In this document: piece after piece, positions 1 through 9,744 of the stretch
Layout of the letters: each line of letters opens with the position of its first letter
Position numbering within the stretch: the first letter of the stretch is position 1
NCBI GenBank assembly: GCA_937146805.1
Contig: CAKZRR010000032.1
Location: forward strand, 51,457-115,456
Source of the DNA: an uncultured Owenweeksia sp.
Lineage (GTDB): Bacteria > Bacteroidota > Bacteroidia > Flavobacteriales > Schleiferiaceae
Length of the DNA stretch: 64,000 bases
Direction: 5' to 3'
Translations under genes and position numbers: made by a program
The notes under the pieces: model-generated
The model's database searches: none
What the model was told of the DNA's origin: nothing
The model's input: only the letters and a program-made list of their open reading frames with translations

Positions 1-1761
1 GTGGCCACGTGTGCGGACAATTACCGGTGCTTTTTGGCGGCCTTTGGTACGATAATGTACCGTGGCTAAATCGTCACTCATTATTTGCAAGGCATACAAT
101 AGGTAGTCTAGGTACTGAATTTCAGCAATGGGGCGTAAGCCGCGCATGGCCATCCCAATTCCTTGGCCTAAAATAGTGGCTTCTCTAATACCGGTGTCAA
201 AAACACGGCCTTCGCCATGTTTGTCTTGTAAACCTTCTAATCCTTGATTTACATCTCCAATTTTACCACTGTCCTCACCAAAAATCAGGGTTTCGGGCTT
301 TTCGCCTAATAGGCGATCAAAATTTTCGCGCAAAATAATACGAGCATCTACCATTTCGGCATCACTATCAAACTCAGGTGCTACTTCATTAATCAAAAGC
401 GGGCTCCATTCAGATTGACTGTACAAATAGTCGTTATAGCTGTCTTTGCCAAGTGCTAAAGCCTGTTGTAACCAATTTTTAAGATCGCTTTTTACAGTGG
501 CATCAGCTTCCTTAAGCTGCCATAATGAGCGCCTTACGGCTGAAACGGCATCCTTTTTTAAGGGCTCGGTGTCGCTAGATAATTGTTGCGCCCAGCTTTG
601 TAGTTGATCTGGGTTTTCAGCATGAGGAGCCGCAGCTTCAATCCATTGGGCTACCTGTGCTACATCTTCTTTTATGGGATTTATAAAATCACTCCATGCC
701 GCAGCTTTACCTTGGCGAGCCATTTTCTTGGCTTCTTTTTCAGTTTCATCAATTTGGTCGGGCGTAGCAATACCTTCGCTTAGTATCCACTCCTTCATTT
801 TTTTTACACAATCAAATTCGCGTTCCCAATTTAGGCGTTGCTCATTCTTGTAGCGTTCATGCGATCCTGAGGTAGAGTGACCTTGGGGCTGGGTAATTTC
901 GTTTACGTGAATTAACACAGGGATGTGTTTTTTTCGGGCAATTTTTTCAGCTTTTTCGTAGGTAGCTACTAAGCTGCTGTAATCCCAACCTTTTACGCGT
1001 AAAATTTCGTAACCATTGCTGTCACCTTCTTTTTGAAAGCCAGCTAATATTTCTGAAATATTTTCTTTGGTTGTTTGGTATTTACTGTGTACCGAAATGC
1101 CATAATCGTCATCCCAAACAGAAATAACCATAGGTACTTGCAATACTCCAGCCGCATTAAAAGTCTCAAAAAATAAACCTTCGCTGGTAGAGGCATTGCC
1201 AATGGTTCCCCAGGCAATCTCATTTCCCTTATTCGAAAAATTACTAACGCCTTCCAGTCCTTTATTTTCACGATAAACTTTAGACGCCTCTGCCAAACCC
1301 AGTAAACGCGGCATTTGTCCTGCTGTAGGTGAAATATCAGCTGACGAGTTTTTTTGTTCTGTTAAATTTTTCCATGCTCCATTTTCATCCAAACTTTGAG
1401 TAGCAAAATGTCCATTCATTTGCCTTCCGGCAGAAGCGGGTTCGTTCTCGTGGTTGGTGTCGGCATAAAGGCTGGCAAAAAATTGTTGCGAAGTGAGTTG
1501 GCCAATAGCCATCATAAAAGTTTGATCGCGGTAATAACCTGATCTGAAATCACCATTTTTAAACACCTTGGCCCAAGCAATTTGCGCTACTTCTTTTCCA
1601 TCTCCAAAAATGCCAAACTTGGCTTTTCCAGTAAGCACTTCACGCCTTCCTATTAGGCTGGCTTCGCGGCTTTCAATGGCTAATTTGTAATCTTTTAATA
1701 CTTCGGCTTTAAATTCTTCAAGACTAATATTTTCGCTTGAGCGTGTTTGGGTATCACTCAT
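1..1761 (-). CDS. Fused 2-oxoacid dehydrogenase E1 (alpha+beta), 3' end missing
   Basis: This is the thiamine-diphosphate-dependent E1 of a 2-oxoacid dehydrogenase complex, which decarboxylates a 2-oxoacid and passes the acyl group to E2 lipoate in the cytoplasm. I translated the minus strand from ATG at 1761 to the window edge: 587 codons without a stop. The alpha half shows GDGKEVAQIAWAK, SAGRQMNGHFA and the GNASTSEGLFFETFN/WDDDYGIS thiamine region; the beta half begins near residue 470 and shows ETLIFGEDSG, GIREATILGQGIGMA and RTRGH at the edge. Alpha and beta fused in one chain is common in Bacteroidota. The substrate (pyruvate or branched-chain 2-oxoacid) cannot be told from this sequence. 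A promoter with good match lies just upstream. Roughly 200 C-terminal residues are expected outside the window. Confidence 0.88.
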   Translation of the reverse strand, partial: MSDTQTRSSENISLEEFKAEVLKDYKLAIESREASLIGRREVLTGKAKFGIFGDGKEVAQIAWAKVFKNGDFRSGYYRDQTFMMAIGQLTSQQFFASLYADTNHENEPASAGRQMNGHFATQSLDENGAWKNLTEQKNSSADISPTAGQMPRLLGLAEASKVYRENKGLEGVSNFSNKGNEIAWGTIGNASTSEGLFFETFNAAGVLQVPMVISVWDDDYGISVHSKYQTTKENISEILAGFQKEGDSNGYEILRVKGWDYSSLVATYEKAEKIARKKHIPVLIHVNEITQPQGHSTSGSHERYKNEQRLNWEREFDCVKKMKEWILSEGIATPDQIDETEKEAKKMARQGKAAAWSDFINPIKEDVAQVAQWIEAAAPHAENPDQLQSWAQQLSSDTEPLKKDAVSAVRRSLWQLKEADATVKSDLKNWLQQALALGKDSYNDYLYSQSEWSPLLINEVAPEFDSDAEMVDARIILRENFDRLLGEKPETLIFGEDSGKIGDVNQGLEGLQDKHGEGRVFDTGIREATILGQGIGMAMRGLRPIAEIQYLDYLLYALQIMSDDLATVHYRTKGRQKAPVIVRTRGH

Positions 1762-1786
1762 GATTATCGCATTTTTTTAAGAGGTG

Positions 1787-1816
1787 CAAAGGTAGCCAAT
1801 ATTGGGGCTAAAGCAA
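1787..1816 (-). promoter_or_regulatory. Bacteroidota-type promoter for the E1 gene
   Basis: On the minus strand TTG (1816-1814) is followed after 19 nt by TACCTTTG (1794-1787), an exact match to the known Bacteroidota -33/-7 pattern TTG/TAnnTTTG. Transcription would start about 7 nt later, leaving a leader of roughly 20 nt before ATG 1761. Confidence 0.6.
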
Positions 1817-1878
1817 GGTGCCAGTATGGCTGCCGCTAGCATGGTATCTATCAGGGTTTTAGATATACCTAGAGTTGT

Positions 1879-2895
1879 TTATAAAGTTTCTTGCGCTTTT
1901 ACAAAATCGGTAACGAGGTAGGCGATCGCTTTTCCAAGCATTTCTCTTTCGAGTGGGCTGGTGCTACGCTCAGGAGAGCCTTCGCAAAGGTGTAAATACG
2001 TGCAGGGCAGGAGGGAAGCTATGGCGCGTATAAAGCTGCGTAGTTCGTTTAGGTTAAAGCCTGATGGGTTTAAGGCGCTTACCGGAAATTTAGTGAGGCA
2101 ATCTAGGTCTATCTCCAAGCCAATGGGTTCTCCAACAAACGAATCGCAAAATTGCAGGAGCCGCTCCAAGCGTTCGCTATGGTTTAGAGGCAATAGGCTT
2201 TCGAAGGAAAGATATTGGAGTTGGGTATTTTTTTGAAACTGCTCTAAAATATCTTCTGAATTATAACTTTGGTGCAAGCCAAAAACTCCGTATTGGTTTA
2301 ACAGTTTTTCAGAATGTGCATAGCTAAATCCATTTCCGCTGTGGCGTCCTTCTAGGGTTCTAAAGTCGCTGTGTGGATCAATGTTAATCACCGAAAGAGC
2401 TTTGCCTAAGGCTTTAACACTACCCTTTATGTTGCCATAGGCATTGTTGTGGCCACCACCAATAATAATGGGTGTTTTGCCTTGCGATACAATGCTTTCA
2501 ATACTTTGCGCTACGGATTTATCAATAATGGCGGTGCTTTCTCGGAGTTGCTTTAGGTCATAGGGTTTTGTGTTATTGAGGGTCTTGGCTTCGTTTAATA
2601 AGTCAGGAAACTCTAGGGCGCCCGCCACACAAATGGAGTGTCCCGATAAAAAACGATTGCTCTGTACATTGAGCAATGCTTTTAAACTATAATCCCAGCA
2701 ATTGGTGGCACCACCTACTCCTAAGTTGGCACGTATGCCTATATCTTCTTTAATACCCATCACTACAAATTGCGCTTCGCTGTGCCTTAGTTCCTCCAGT
2801 CCTTCAATTTGTTTTATGGTTTCGCCTAATTTGGTTTCTCCGGGACGTAAATTGGTAAAGGCATTGCGTTGTTTGGTTGTGAATAATTTTAACAT
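1879..2895 (-). CDS. hutG: Formimidoylglutamase (arginase superfamily)
   Basis: Predicted to hydrolyse N-formimidoyl-glutamate to glutamate and formamide, the last step of cytoplasmic histidine degradation. The 338 residues carry the ureohydrolase metal ligands in order: GGGHNNAYG near residue 147, NIDPHSD near 171 and EIDLD near 261, which bind two Mn ions in this family. The family alone (arginase, agmatinase, HutG) would be ambiguous, but its start overlaps the end of hutI by 7 nt, so the two are co-transcribed and HutG is the best call. The hutH and hutU genes are not in the window. The ORF starts at ATG 2895. Confidence 0.85.
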   Translation of the reverse strand: MLKLFTTKQRNAFTNLRPGETKLGETIKQIEGLEELRHSEAQFVVMGIKEDIGIRANLGVGGATNCWDYSLKALLNVQSNRFLSGHSICVAGALEFPDLLNEAKTLNNTKPYDLKQLRESTAIIDKSVAQSIESIVSQGKTPIIIGGGHNNAYGNIKGSVKALGKALSVINIDPHSDFRTLEGRHSGNGFSYAHSEKLLNQYGVFGLHQSYNSEDILEQFQKNTQLQYLSFESLLPLNHSERLERLLQFCDSFVGEPIGLEIDLDCLTKFPVSALNPSGFNLNELRSFIRAIASLLPCTYLHLCEGSPERSTSPLEREMLGKAIAYLVTDFVKAQETL

Positions 2896-4127
2896 GGCAT
2901 ACTTTGTTTTATTCCGTTAAGGAATACATTTTTAATTAAATGATGACCAAAATTATAGGGTAGAAAAGAGGCGGATTGCAGCGGTTTAGTAAGAATGAGA
3001 TTGGCCTTTTTTCCTTTTTCAATACTTCCTAATTCACTACTTAATTCAATAGCGGCAGCTCCATTTAGGGTGGCGGCACTAATGGCTTGTTGAGGTGTCA
3101 TTTTCATTTTAATGGAGGCCAAAGACACCATCAAATTCATATTCCCGCTGGGAGCCGAGCCCGGATTAAAATCGGTAGCCAAGGCAATAATGGCATTTTC
3201 TGCAATTAATTTTTGGGCGGGTGCATAGGGTATTTCTAAAAAAAGTGAGCAGCCAGGTAGCAAGGTCGCTATGGTGTTCGATTGCCCTAAAATTTTAATA
3301 TCTTCGGCCGTCATTACTTCTAAATGATCAACTGACAATGCGTCAGCGGAACAGGCTTTTTTAATGGAACCCAGTGTGTTAAACTGATTTAGGTGAAGCT
3401 TTGTTTTAAGCTTATGTTTTTGAGCGGCCTCAATAATTTGCACCATGTCATCTACGCTAAAATAACCCTCTTCGCAAAAAACATCTACGTAATCGGCTAA
3501 GTTTTGGCTGGCCACTTCGGGCATCATTTCATTTATAATTTGGTGTAGGTAACCTGCATGGTCGTTGCTAAAATTTTCGGGAAAAGCGTGTGCGCCCAAA
3601 AAAGTAGTTTTTACAGGAAGAGGAAAATCTTCTCCCAGCTTTCGGGCTACTCGTAACATTTTTAACTCACTTTCGGGTGTTAAACCGTAGCCACTTTTTA
3701 TTTCAATGGCTCCGGTTCCTAAATGGATTAATTCGTACAAACGCGCGGCTGCACTTTCGTATAATTCTTCTTCGCTGGCCGCTCTCAATTTTTTGGCCGA
3801 ATTTAAAATTCCACCTCCTTGAGCCGCAATTTCAGCGTAGGTCATTCCGCTTAAGCGTTTGGCAAATTCATCTTCGCGAGTTCCGGCATATACTAGGTGC
3901 GTATGGCTATCTACCCAAGTAGGTAAAACCATTCCGCCTTGGGCGTTTATAGTTTCGTTGGCGCTAGGTGCTTCGCCTTGCCCCCAGCTTTCAATTTTGT
4001 CATTTTTAAGAGCTAGCCAAGCTTGTTCGGTTTCGGGAAAATGTCCTAAATCAAGCCCTCGTTTGTAGGGGCGATTTTGATCTTCGATGTGAAGAATTTT
4101 TGAAATATTGTAAATTACAGTATCCAT
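2889..4127 (-). CDS. hutI: Imidazolonepropionase
   Basis: Opens the ring of 4-imidazolone-5-propionate to give N-formimidoyl-glutamate, which hutG next to it uses. The 412-residue amidohydrolase-fold protein has the metal pair HTH at residues 75-77, KSGYGL, FLGAHAFPE, KLHLNQFNTLG, SVDHLEVM and the ATDFNPGSAPSGNM loop with the metal-binding Asp; length is normal for HutI. ATG 4127 is the first in-frame start. It is transcribed away from aroC across a 104-nt gap; no exact promoter match was found on this side. No regulator of the hut genes is nearby. Confidence 0.93.
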   Translation of the reverse strand: MDTVIYNISKILHIEDQNRPYKRGLDLGHFPETEQAWLALKNDKIESWGQGEAPSANETINAQGGMVLPTWVDSHTHLVYAGTREDEFAKRLSGMTYAEIAAQGGGILNSAKKLRAASEEELYESAAARLYELIHLGTGAIEIKSGYGLTPESELKMLRVARKLGEDFPLPVKTTFLGAHAFPENFSNDHAGYLHQIINEMMPEVASQNLADYVDVFCEEGYFSVDDMVQIIEAAQKHKLKTKLHLNQFNTLGSIKKACSADALSVDHLEVMTAEDIKILGQSNTIATLLPGCSLFLEIPYAPAQKLIAENAIIALATDFNPGSAPSGNMNLMVSLASIKMKMTPQQAISAATLNGAAAIELSSELGSIEKGKKANLILTKPLQSASFLPYNFGHHLIKNVFLNGIKQSMPC

Positions 4128-4231
4128 GTTTGTAAGGTAGCAATTTATGGTTTCACTAGGCTTCGAAACTAGTTTAAAAAACTTCTTTTTACACGCAATG
4201 GCATTGCCTTTTTATTAGTTTCTTTGTTGCT

Positions 4232-5293
4232 ATGTCAAACACTTGGGGGAAGCATTTTAGGCTAACAACTTTTGGCGAATCGCATGGTGCCAGCATTGGC
4301 GGTATTATTGACGGTTGCCCTGCGGGTTTGGCATTAAATCTAGCGGCCGTTCAGGAGGCGCTGGATAGACGTAAACCTGGGCAAAGTAAAATTACTACTC
4401 AGCGTAAAGAATTGGATGAGGTTCAAATACTATCTGGTGTTTTTGAAGGTGTTACCACCGGAACGCCTATAGGATTTAGTATTGCCAATCAAAATCAAAA
4501 AACAAAAGATTACAGCCATTTACAGGACACGTTCCGTCCTTCACATGCTGATTTTACGTACCAAGAAAAGTACGGTCATCGCGATTACAGAGGTGGCGGT
4601 AGAGCTTCGGCTAGAGAAACCGCTTGCCGCGTGGTAGGTGGGGCTATTGCCAAACAGCTGTTGCCACAAGTTAGGGTGCAAGCTTATGTTAGTAGCGTAG
4701 GGTTGGTAGAAGTAACCGAAATGTATCATCAACTGGATTTATCGCTTACGGAAAGTAATTTGGTACGATGCCCACATCCCGCGAAAGCGGAAAAAATGCA
4801 AGAGGCGATTGAAACCTGCCGTAAAAATGGAGACAGCTTAGGTGGTACTATTTGCTGCGTGGTAAGGGGTGTTCCTGCTGGGTGGGGCGAGCCCGTTTTT
4901 GAGAAATTACATGCACAGTTGGGTAGCGCCATGTTGGGTATTAATGCGGTAAAGGGTTTTGAGTATGGCAGCGGTTTTGCCGGAACGCAGATGAAGGGCT
5001 CGGAGCATAACGATATTTTTAAACCAGGTGGTGGTACCGAAGGTAATTTTTCGGGCGGCATCCAAGGCGGTGTAAGCAATGGCGAGGATATTTACTTTAA
5101 AGTAGCTTTTAAGCCAGTGGCAACCATTATGCAGGCTCAGGCTTCGGTAAATGAAAAGGGTGAGGCCGTGGTGTTGGAAGGTAAGGGAAGACACGATCCT
5201 TGTGTGTTGCCTAGAGCGGTACCTATTGTAGAGGCTATGACCAGCCTGGTTTTAGTGGATGCTTGGTTGGCATCAAGAACAAACAAAATTTAG
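4232..5293 (+). CDS. aroC: Chorismate synthase
   Basis: Converts 5-enolpyruvylshikimate-3-phosphate to chorismate with reduced FMN, the last common step of aromatic amino acid synthesis. Over 353 residues it shows the family signatures GESHG at 13-17, [29 protein letters not shown], the [13 protein letters not shown] segment and [18 protein letters not shown] near the C terminus. The start ATG 4232 sits just upstream of the conserved [15 protein letters not shown] palindrome-rich 23-bp repeat (4774-4796) is carried in frame and encodes HPAKAEKM. The symporter gene follows after 9 nt. Confidence 0.96.
   Translation: MSNTWGKHFRLTTFGESHGASIGGIIDGCPAGLALNLAAVQEALDRRKPGQSKITTQRKELDEVQILSGVFEGVTTGTPIGFSIANQNQKTKDYSHLQDTFRPSHADFTYQEKYGHRDYRGGGRASARETACRVVGGAIAKQLLPQVRVQAYVSSVGLVEVTEMYHQLDLSLTESNLVRCPHPAKAEKMQEAIETCRKNGDSLGGTICCVVRGVPAGWGEPVFEKLHAQLGSAMLGINAVKGFEYGSGFAGTQMKGSEHNDIFKPGGGTEGNFSGGIQGGVSNGEDIYFKVAFKPVATIMQAQASVNEKGEAVVLEGKGRHDPCVLPRAVPIVEAMTSLVLVDAWLASRTNKI
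4774..4796. repeat. REP-like palindromic repeat, copy 1 (inside aroC)
   Basis: Contains the core CCGCTTTCGCGG (as its reverse complement). The whole 23 bp is identical, in opposite orientation, to 30911-30933. It is read in frame within aroC. Confidence 0.55.
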
Positions 5294-5302
5294 AAATAGA
5301 AC

Positions 5303-6754
5303 ATGACAAAAGGGAATAAGGGTAAGTTGGCGCTTCATTGGAAGATAATTATTGGATTGGTATTGGGAGTGCTTTGGGCACTGTTATCCAGTACTTTAGG
5401 TTGGAGTCAATTTACCATTGATTGGATTAACCCTTTTGGCGATATTTTCATCAGCTTGTTAAAGCTGATTGCCGTACCGTTGGTATTGTTTTCTATTATT
5501 AGCGGAGTAGCAGGTTTAGGAGACCCGGCTAGTTTAGGGCGTATGGGTGGTAAAACCTTGCTATTTTATTTTAGCACCACGCTTTTGGCTGTGGCCTTGG
5601 GTTTGGTGTTGGTAAATTTGGTAAAACCCGGTAATTTTATTGATAAAGAAGCCCGGGTGGATAACCGTATTTCGTACGAGTTGTGGGCGCAAGAAACCAA
5701 CCAAGAGATTAAAGATGGACAGCATTATTTGGTAAAGCCTGAGTTAGCCGATAGAGTAAAGGTTGTAAAAGAAAATAAGGGTACGCCCGTAAATGAGAAA
5801 GTAGAATCGAAGTTGGCAACAGCTGCCAGTACTAAGGATGCAGGCCCTCTGCAAGCCTTGGTAGATTTAGTACCCCAAAATATTTTTGGAGCTTTAGGCG
5901 ATAACGGTGCTATGTTAAAAGTTATATTCTTCGCTTTGTTTTTTGGGGTTTCGCTACTGCTGATACCGCAAAGTAAGGCTAAGCCTGTAAAGGACTTTGT
6001 GGATGGCGCCATGGAGGTGTTTTTAAAAATGGTAGACTTGGTGATGCAGGCTTCGCCTTTTTTTGTGTTTGCTCTGTTAGCTGGTACGGTAAGTGAAATG
6101 GCCGGAGACAATGTTTCTAAGGTATTGGAAATATTTAAAGGTTTAAGTTGGTATAGTTTAGTAGTGTTTTTAGGTTTGGCCTTAATGATTTTTGCGGTGT
6201 ACCCATTCATTTTAAAAATGTTTGTAAAAGCTATTAGTTATACTTCCTTTTTTAAGGGAATTAGTCCCGCGCAAACCTTGGCTTTTTCAACCTCCTCTAG
6301 CGCAGCTACTTTGCCCGTTACTATGGAATGTGTAGAAGATAACTTAGGGGTAGATAAGAAAATAACCAGTTTTGTGTTACCTATTGGGGCTACCGTAAAT
6401 ATGGACGGTACCAGTTTGTATCAGGCGGTAGCCGTTGTGTTTTTAGCTCAAATGCATTTAATAGATTTGACTATGGGCCAGCAACTTACTATAGTGCTTA
6501 CGGCAACCTTGGCCTCTATTGGCTCGGCAGCGGTGCCCAGTGCTGGTTTAGTAATGTTAATTATTGTGTTGCAATCGGTTGGGTTAAATCCAGCTTGGAT
6601 AGGAATAATATTACCTGTAGATCGTATATTGGACATGTGTAGAACGGTAGTGAATGTTACCGGAGATGCCACAGTATCAACAGTTATTGCCAAAGGAGAG
6701 GGTTTATTACATTACGACCCTGTTCGAAAAACCGACAAAACTTTTAAACCTTAA
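5303..6754 (+). CDS. Dicarboxylate/amino acid:cation symporter (GltP/DctA family)
   Basis: Inner-membrane transporter that takes up acidic amino acids or C4-dicarboxylates with Na+ or H+. The 483 residues show the family's re-entrant and TM7-8 signatures: STSSSAATLPVTMECVE, PIGATVNMDGTSLYQAV, GSAAVPSAGLVML and LPVDRILDMCRTVVNVTGD. There is a hydrophilic insert of about 80 residues around positions 115-200 between the third and fourth membrane segments, common in Bacteroidota members but absent from the short classical proteins. It follows aroC by 9 nt, suggesting shared transcription without an obvious metabolic link. Substrate is not resolvable from sequence. Confidence 0.9.
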   Translation: MTKGNKGKLALHWKIIIGLVLGVLWALLSSTLGWSQFTIDWINPFGDIFISLLKLIAVPLVLFSIISGVAGLGDPASLGRMGGKTLLFYFSTTLLAVALGLVLVNLVKPGNFIDKEARVDNRISYELWAQETNQEIKDGQHYLVKPELADRVKVVKENKGTPVNEKVESKLATAASTKDAGPLQALVDLVPQNIFGALGDNGAMLKVIFFALFFGVSLLLIPQSKAKPVKDFVDGAMEVFLKMVDLVMQASPFFVFALLAGTVSEMAGDNVSKVLEIFKGLSWYSLVVFLGLALMIFAVYPFILKMFVKAISYTSFFKGISPAQTLAFSTSSSAATLPVTMECVEDNLGVDKKITSFVLPIGATVNMDGTSLYQAVAVVFLAQMHLIDLTMGQQLTIVLTATLASIGSAAVPSAGLVMLIIVLQSVGLNPAWIGIILPVDRILDMCRTVVNVTGDATVSTVIAKGEGLLHYDPVRKTDKTFKP

Positions 6755-6791
6755 GCAAAATAGTTTAAGCATTTAAAACCGATTAAAATTT

Positions 6792-9626
6792 ATGAAACGT
6801 CTATTAAAAATTTTTGGCGTGCTAGTAATTTTACTAGTAGCGGCCATTGTGGTTTTACCCATGGTATTTAAAGATGAAATACTAAGTAAAATTGAACAAG
6901 AAGCTGATAATTATTTAAACGCTGAAATTGGTATTGGTGATTTTGGCGTCAGTCTTTTTCGCTCCTTTCCCGATTTAACGGTTACCTTGGAAAACACCAC
7001 GGTAGATGGAGTAGATCATTTTGCAGGAACCCGTTTGGCGGAGGTGGGCTTACTGAGGGTAGATTTAAATCTATTTAGCGTAATGGCCGGTAGTCAGTTT
7101 GAAATTGAAAGCGTGGAGCTTAGCAATACACATTTTGATGTATGGGTAGATTCGGCTGGAAGAGCCAACTATGATATTATGAAAAGCACCGAGGAAGATA
7201 CCACTGCCGAGGAGGTGGATGATAGCAGCGATGAGCCATCCAGCTTTAAGCTAAGTTTAAAATCCTATGCCATTGATAATTTAAATATCCGGTACCGGGA
7301 TGAACCCGCAGGAATGCATGCCGATGTGGTTAATTTTAGTCATGATGGAAAAGGCGACTTCACCACCGAAACAGTGGCGTTAAATACCCAAACTACGGTG
7401 GAGGCCATTACTTTTGGAATGGATGGTATTAATTACCTGAGTAAAGCCAAGCTGGAAGCCGATTTAAACGTGGAGGTTTTTATGCCTGACTTACGTATAA
7501 CGTTTAAGGATAATGAGGTTTCGCTAAACGAGTTGGCGCTTAACTTTGATGGTTTTGTGGCCATGCCTGCCGATGATATTGATATGGATTTAAAGCTGAG
7601 TACGCCTAGCAATAGTTTCAAAAGTGTGCTGTCTTTAATTCCGGCTGTATATGCCAAAGATTTTGAAGGTGTAGAAACCACTGGAGAATTTTCGCTGGCT
7701 GGTTGGTTAAAGGGAACCTATGCTGAGGCTCCAGAGCAATATCCCACTTTTGGTTTTGATTTTTCGGTTAATAATGCCAGCTTTCATTATCCCGATTTAC
7801 CTGCCGGTGTAGAGAATATTAATGTACAGGCCAAAATTGAAAACAAGCAAACCAATTTAGATGGAATGGTGATAGACTTGAGCAGCGCCAAAGCCACTTT
7901 AGCGAGCAGTCCAATTGAGGCGCGTATGTTGCTTAAAACGCCTATGAGTGATCCTGATATTGCGGCCTACCTTAACACTCAATTTGATTTAGCTGATATT
8001 GCCAAAGTAGTGCCTGTAGAGGGAATGGATTACGCTGGTTTACTAACGGCCAATTTAGATTTAGCCACCAAAATGTCCTTTATTGATAATGAAGAATACG
8101 ATAAAGTAAAGGCAGATGGCCAGTTGAAAATTGAAAACATGGTGCTAAAAAGTGATAGCCTCCCGTATGATGTAGCCTTGCAGCAAATGGATTTACAGTT
8201 TTCGCCTCAAAACGTAAACTTAGCGGCCTTTAATGCCAAATTAGGTAAAACAGATTTGGCCGCTACCGGTGTAATTGACAATCTTTTATCTTATGCTTTA
8301 CGCGATGAAACATTACATGCACAGTTTACTATTAGCTCACAATTAATAGATGCCAATGAGTTGATGGGTAGCTCCGAAACGGGTGAAGTAGAAGAAACTC
8401 CATCCGAAACAGATACAGCTACCACAGCGATGGAAGTGGTGCGTATACCGTCTAATATTGATGCCACTCTTAAGGTGGATTTACAGCAATTGCTGTACAG
8501 TACTTTTGATATTAAAAATATGAAAGGGGAAGTGCTGGTAAAAGAAGCTAAAGCGGAGTTAAACGCAGTAAAGTTAAATATGTTGAGCGGAAGCATTGCA
8601 ATGGATGGAAGTTATAATAGCGCACCGCTTAAACCTGAAGTAGATTTTGATTTTGACTTAAAAAACTTTGGTTTTAAAAAAACTTTTGAAGCTTTTGAGA
8701 TGGTGCAAAAAATGGCGCCTATCATGAAAAATACAGAAGGCACTTATGCTACGCAACTTCATTTAGAAGGTAAGTTGTTGGGAGATATGATGCCGGATTT
8801 AGCCACTTTACTAGCACAAGGAAAGTTACAGGCTAAAAATATTACATCTACCACCAAAACAACCCAAGGCTTGGCCAAAGCGTTTAAAAACGAAAAGCTA
8901 GAAGTACTTAGTTTAAAGGATGTCAATTTAACGTACGCTATTAAGGATGGCCGATTAGACGTAGAGCCTTTTGATATTAAGGCAGGCAATTTAACGGCTG
9001 CTGTATCGGGTTCTTCAGGTTTAGATCAAACCTTAGATTATGACATGGATGTGCAAATACCTGCTTCGGAGTGGGGTGGTGCAGAGGCGCTAGCCGGGTT
9101 GGGTTTAACCGATAATGGAAAGCTTAAAGTAAAGGTAAATATTGGAGGTACCAATCAAAACCCTAAGGTAACTACTGATTTAGGAAACCTAGCCGGTAAT
9201 GCCGTTGATTTGGTAAAAAATAAGATTAACGATGAGGTAGATAAAGCCAAAAAGGAGGCGAAGGAAAAGGCCAATGCCGAATTAGCCAAGTTGGTAAAAC
9301 AAGCAGAGGATGCTGGCGATAAATTGGTGGCTGCAGCTGAAAGAAATGCGACCAAGTTAAAAGCAGAAGCCAAAAAGCAAGCAGACGGTATAAAAGCAGA
9401 AGCCCAAAAGCAAGCGGACAAGGCGATGGCAGAGGCAGGAACGAATCCCTTGAAAAAGGCTGCGGCCAAAAAATTGGGAGAAGGTTTGGTGAAGAAAGCT
9501 AATGAAACGGCTACGGGTGTGGAAAATAAAGCCAATACCGAAGCCAATAAACTGGTGAATGATGCGAAAGCGCAGCGCCAAAAGTTGATTGACGATGCCA
9601 AGGCGAAGGCCAAAATTGGGAATTAG
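6792..9626 (+). CDS. AsmA-family envelope protein with Ala/Lys-rich helical tail
   Basis: A 944-residue protein with one N-terminal membrane segment (residues ~5-27) and a long beta-rich periplasmic body typical of AsmA/DUF748-like proteins, which are thought to act in envelope biogenesis or lipid transfer between membranes. The body has the AsmA pattern in the first 100 residues (LNAEIGIGDFGVSLFRSFPDL, split here only by normal sequence) and repeated DxxLNLFxV/LxxKLGKTDLxATG stretches. Residues ~820-944 are an Ala/Lys/Glu-rich, probably coiled-coil tail (KAEAKKQADGIKAEAQKQAD), which is unusual among short AsmA proteins but seen in Bacteroidota. A terminator follows. Function is inferred from family only. 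Confidence 0.8.
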   Translation: MKRLLKIFGVLVILLVAAIVVLPMVFKDEILSKIEQEADNYLNAEIGIGDFGVSLFRSFPDLTVTLENTTVDGVDHFAGTRLAEVGLLRVDLNLFSVMAGSQFEIESVELSNTHFDVWVDSAGRANYDIMKSTEEDTTAEEVDDSSDEPSSFKLSLKSYAIDNLNIRYRDEPAGMHADVVNFSHDGKGDFTTETVALNTQTTVEAITFGMDGINYLSKAKLEADLNVEVFMPDLRITFKDNEVSLNELALNFDGFVAMPADDIDMDLKLSTPSNSFKSVLSLIPAVYAKDFEGVETTGEFSLAGWLKGTYAEAPEQYPTFGFDFSVNNASFHYPDLPAGVENINVQAKIENKQTNLDGMVIDLSSAKATLASSPIEARMLLKTPMSDPDIAAYLNTQFDLADIAKVVPVEGMDYAGLLTANLDLATKMSFIDNEEYDKVKADGQLKIENMVLKSDSLPYDVALQQMDLQFSPQNVNLAAFNAKLGKTDLAATGVIDNLLSYALRDETLHAQFTISSQLIDANELMGSSETGEVEETPSETDTATTAMEVVRIPSNIDATLKVDLQQLLYSTFDIKNMKGEVLVKEAKAELNAVKLNMLSGSIAMDGSYNSAPLKPEVDFDFDLKNFGFKKTFEAFEMVQKMAPIMKNTEGTYATQLHLEGKLLGDMMPDLATLLAQGKLQAKNITSTTKTTQGLAKAFKNEKLEVLSLKDVNLTYAIKDGRLDVEPFDIKAGNLTAAVSGSSGLDQTLDYDMDVQIPASEWGGAEALAGLGLTDNGKLKVKVNIGGTNQNPKVTTDLGNLAGNAVDLVKNKINDEVDKAKKEAKEKANAELAKLVKQAEDAGDKLVAAAERNATKLKAEAKKQADGIKAEAQKQADKAMAEAGTNPLKKAAAKKLGEGLVKKANETATGVENKANTEANKLVNDAKAQRQKLIDDAKAKAKIGN

Positions 9627-9645
9627 TAATTGATAGAATAAGTTG

Positions 9646-9678
9646 AAAACCTGCACCTATAACGTGCGGGTTTTTTTT
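9646..9678 (+). terminator. Rho-independent terminator after the AsmA-like gene
   Basis: Stem AACCTGCAC (9648-9656) pairs with GTGCGGGTT (9664-9672, one G-U) over a 7-nt loop, followed by a T run. Confidence 0.8.
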
Positions 9679-9686
9679 GGAAAATT

Positions 9687-9715
9687 TTGATAATCAATAC
9701 CAAATAGTAGATTTG
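9687..9715 (+). promoter_or_regulatory. Bacteroidota-type promoter for the OmpA-family gene
   Basis: TTG at 9687-9689, an 18-nt spacer, then TAGATTTG at 9708-9715, an exact TAnnTTTG -7 box. It lies directly after the previous gene's terminator and 30 nt before ATG 9745. Confidence 0.6.
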
Positions 9716-9744
9716 GTGGTTATTTTTTTAAGCAAACATTTGAC

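Noticed and set aside
5725..6210. 161-codon minus-strand frame
   Set aside because: Antisense to the well-supported symporter gene.
9155..9613. 152-codon minus-strand frame, apparently hydrophobic
   Set aside because: Reverse reading of the Ala/Lys-rich coiled-coil tail of the AsmA-like gene; low-complexity artefact.
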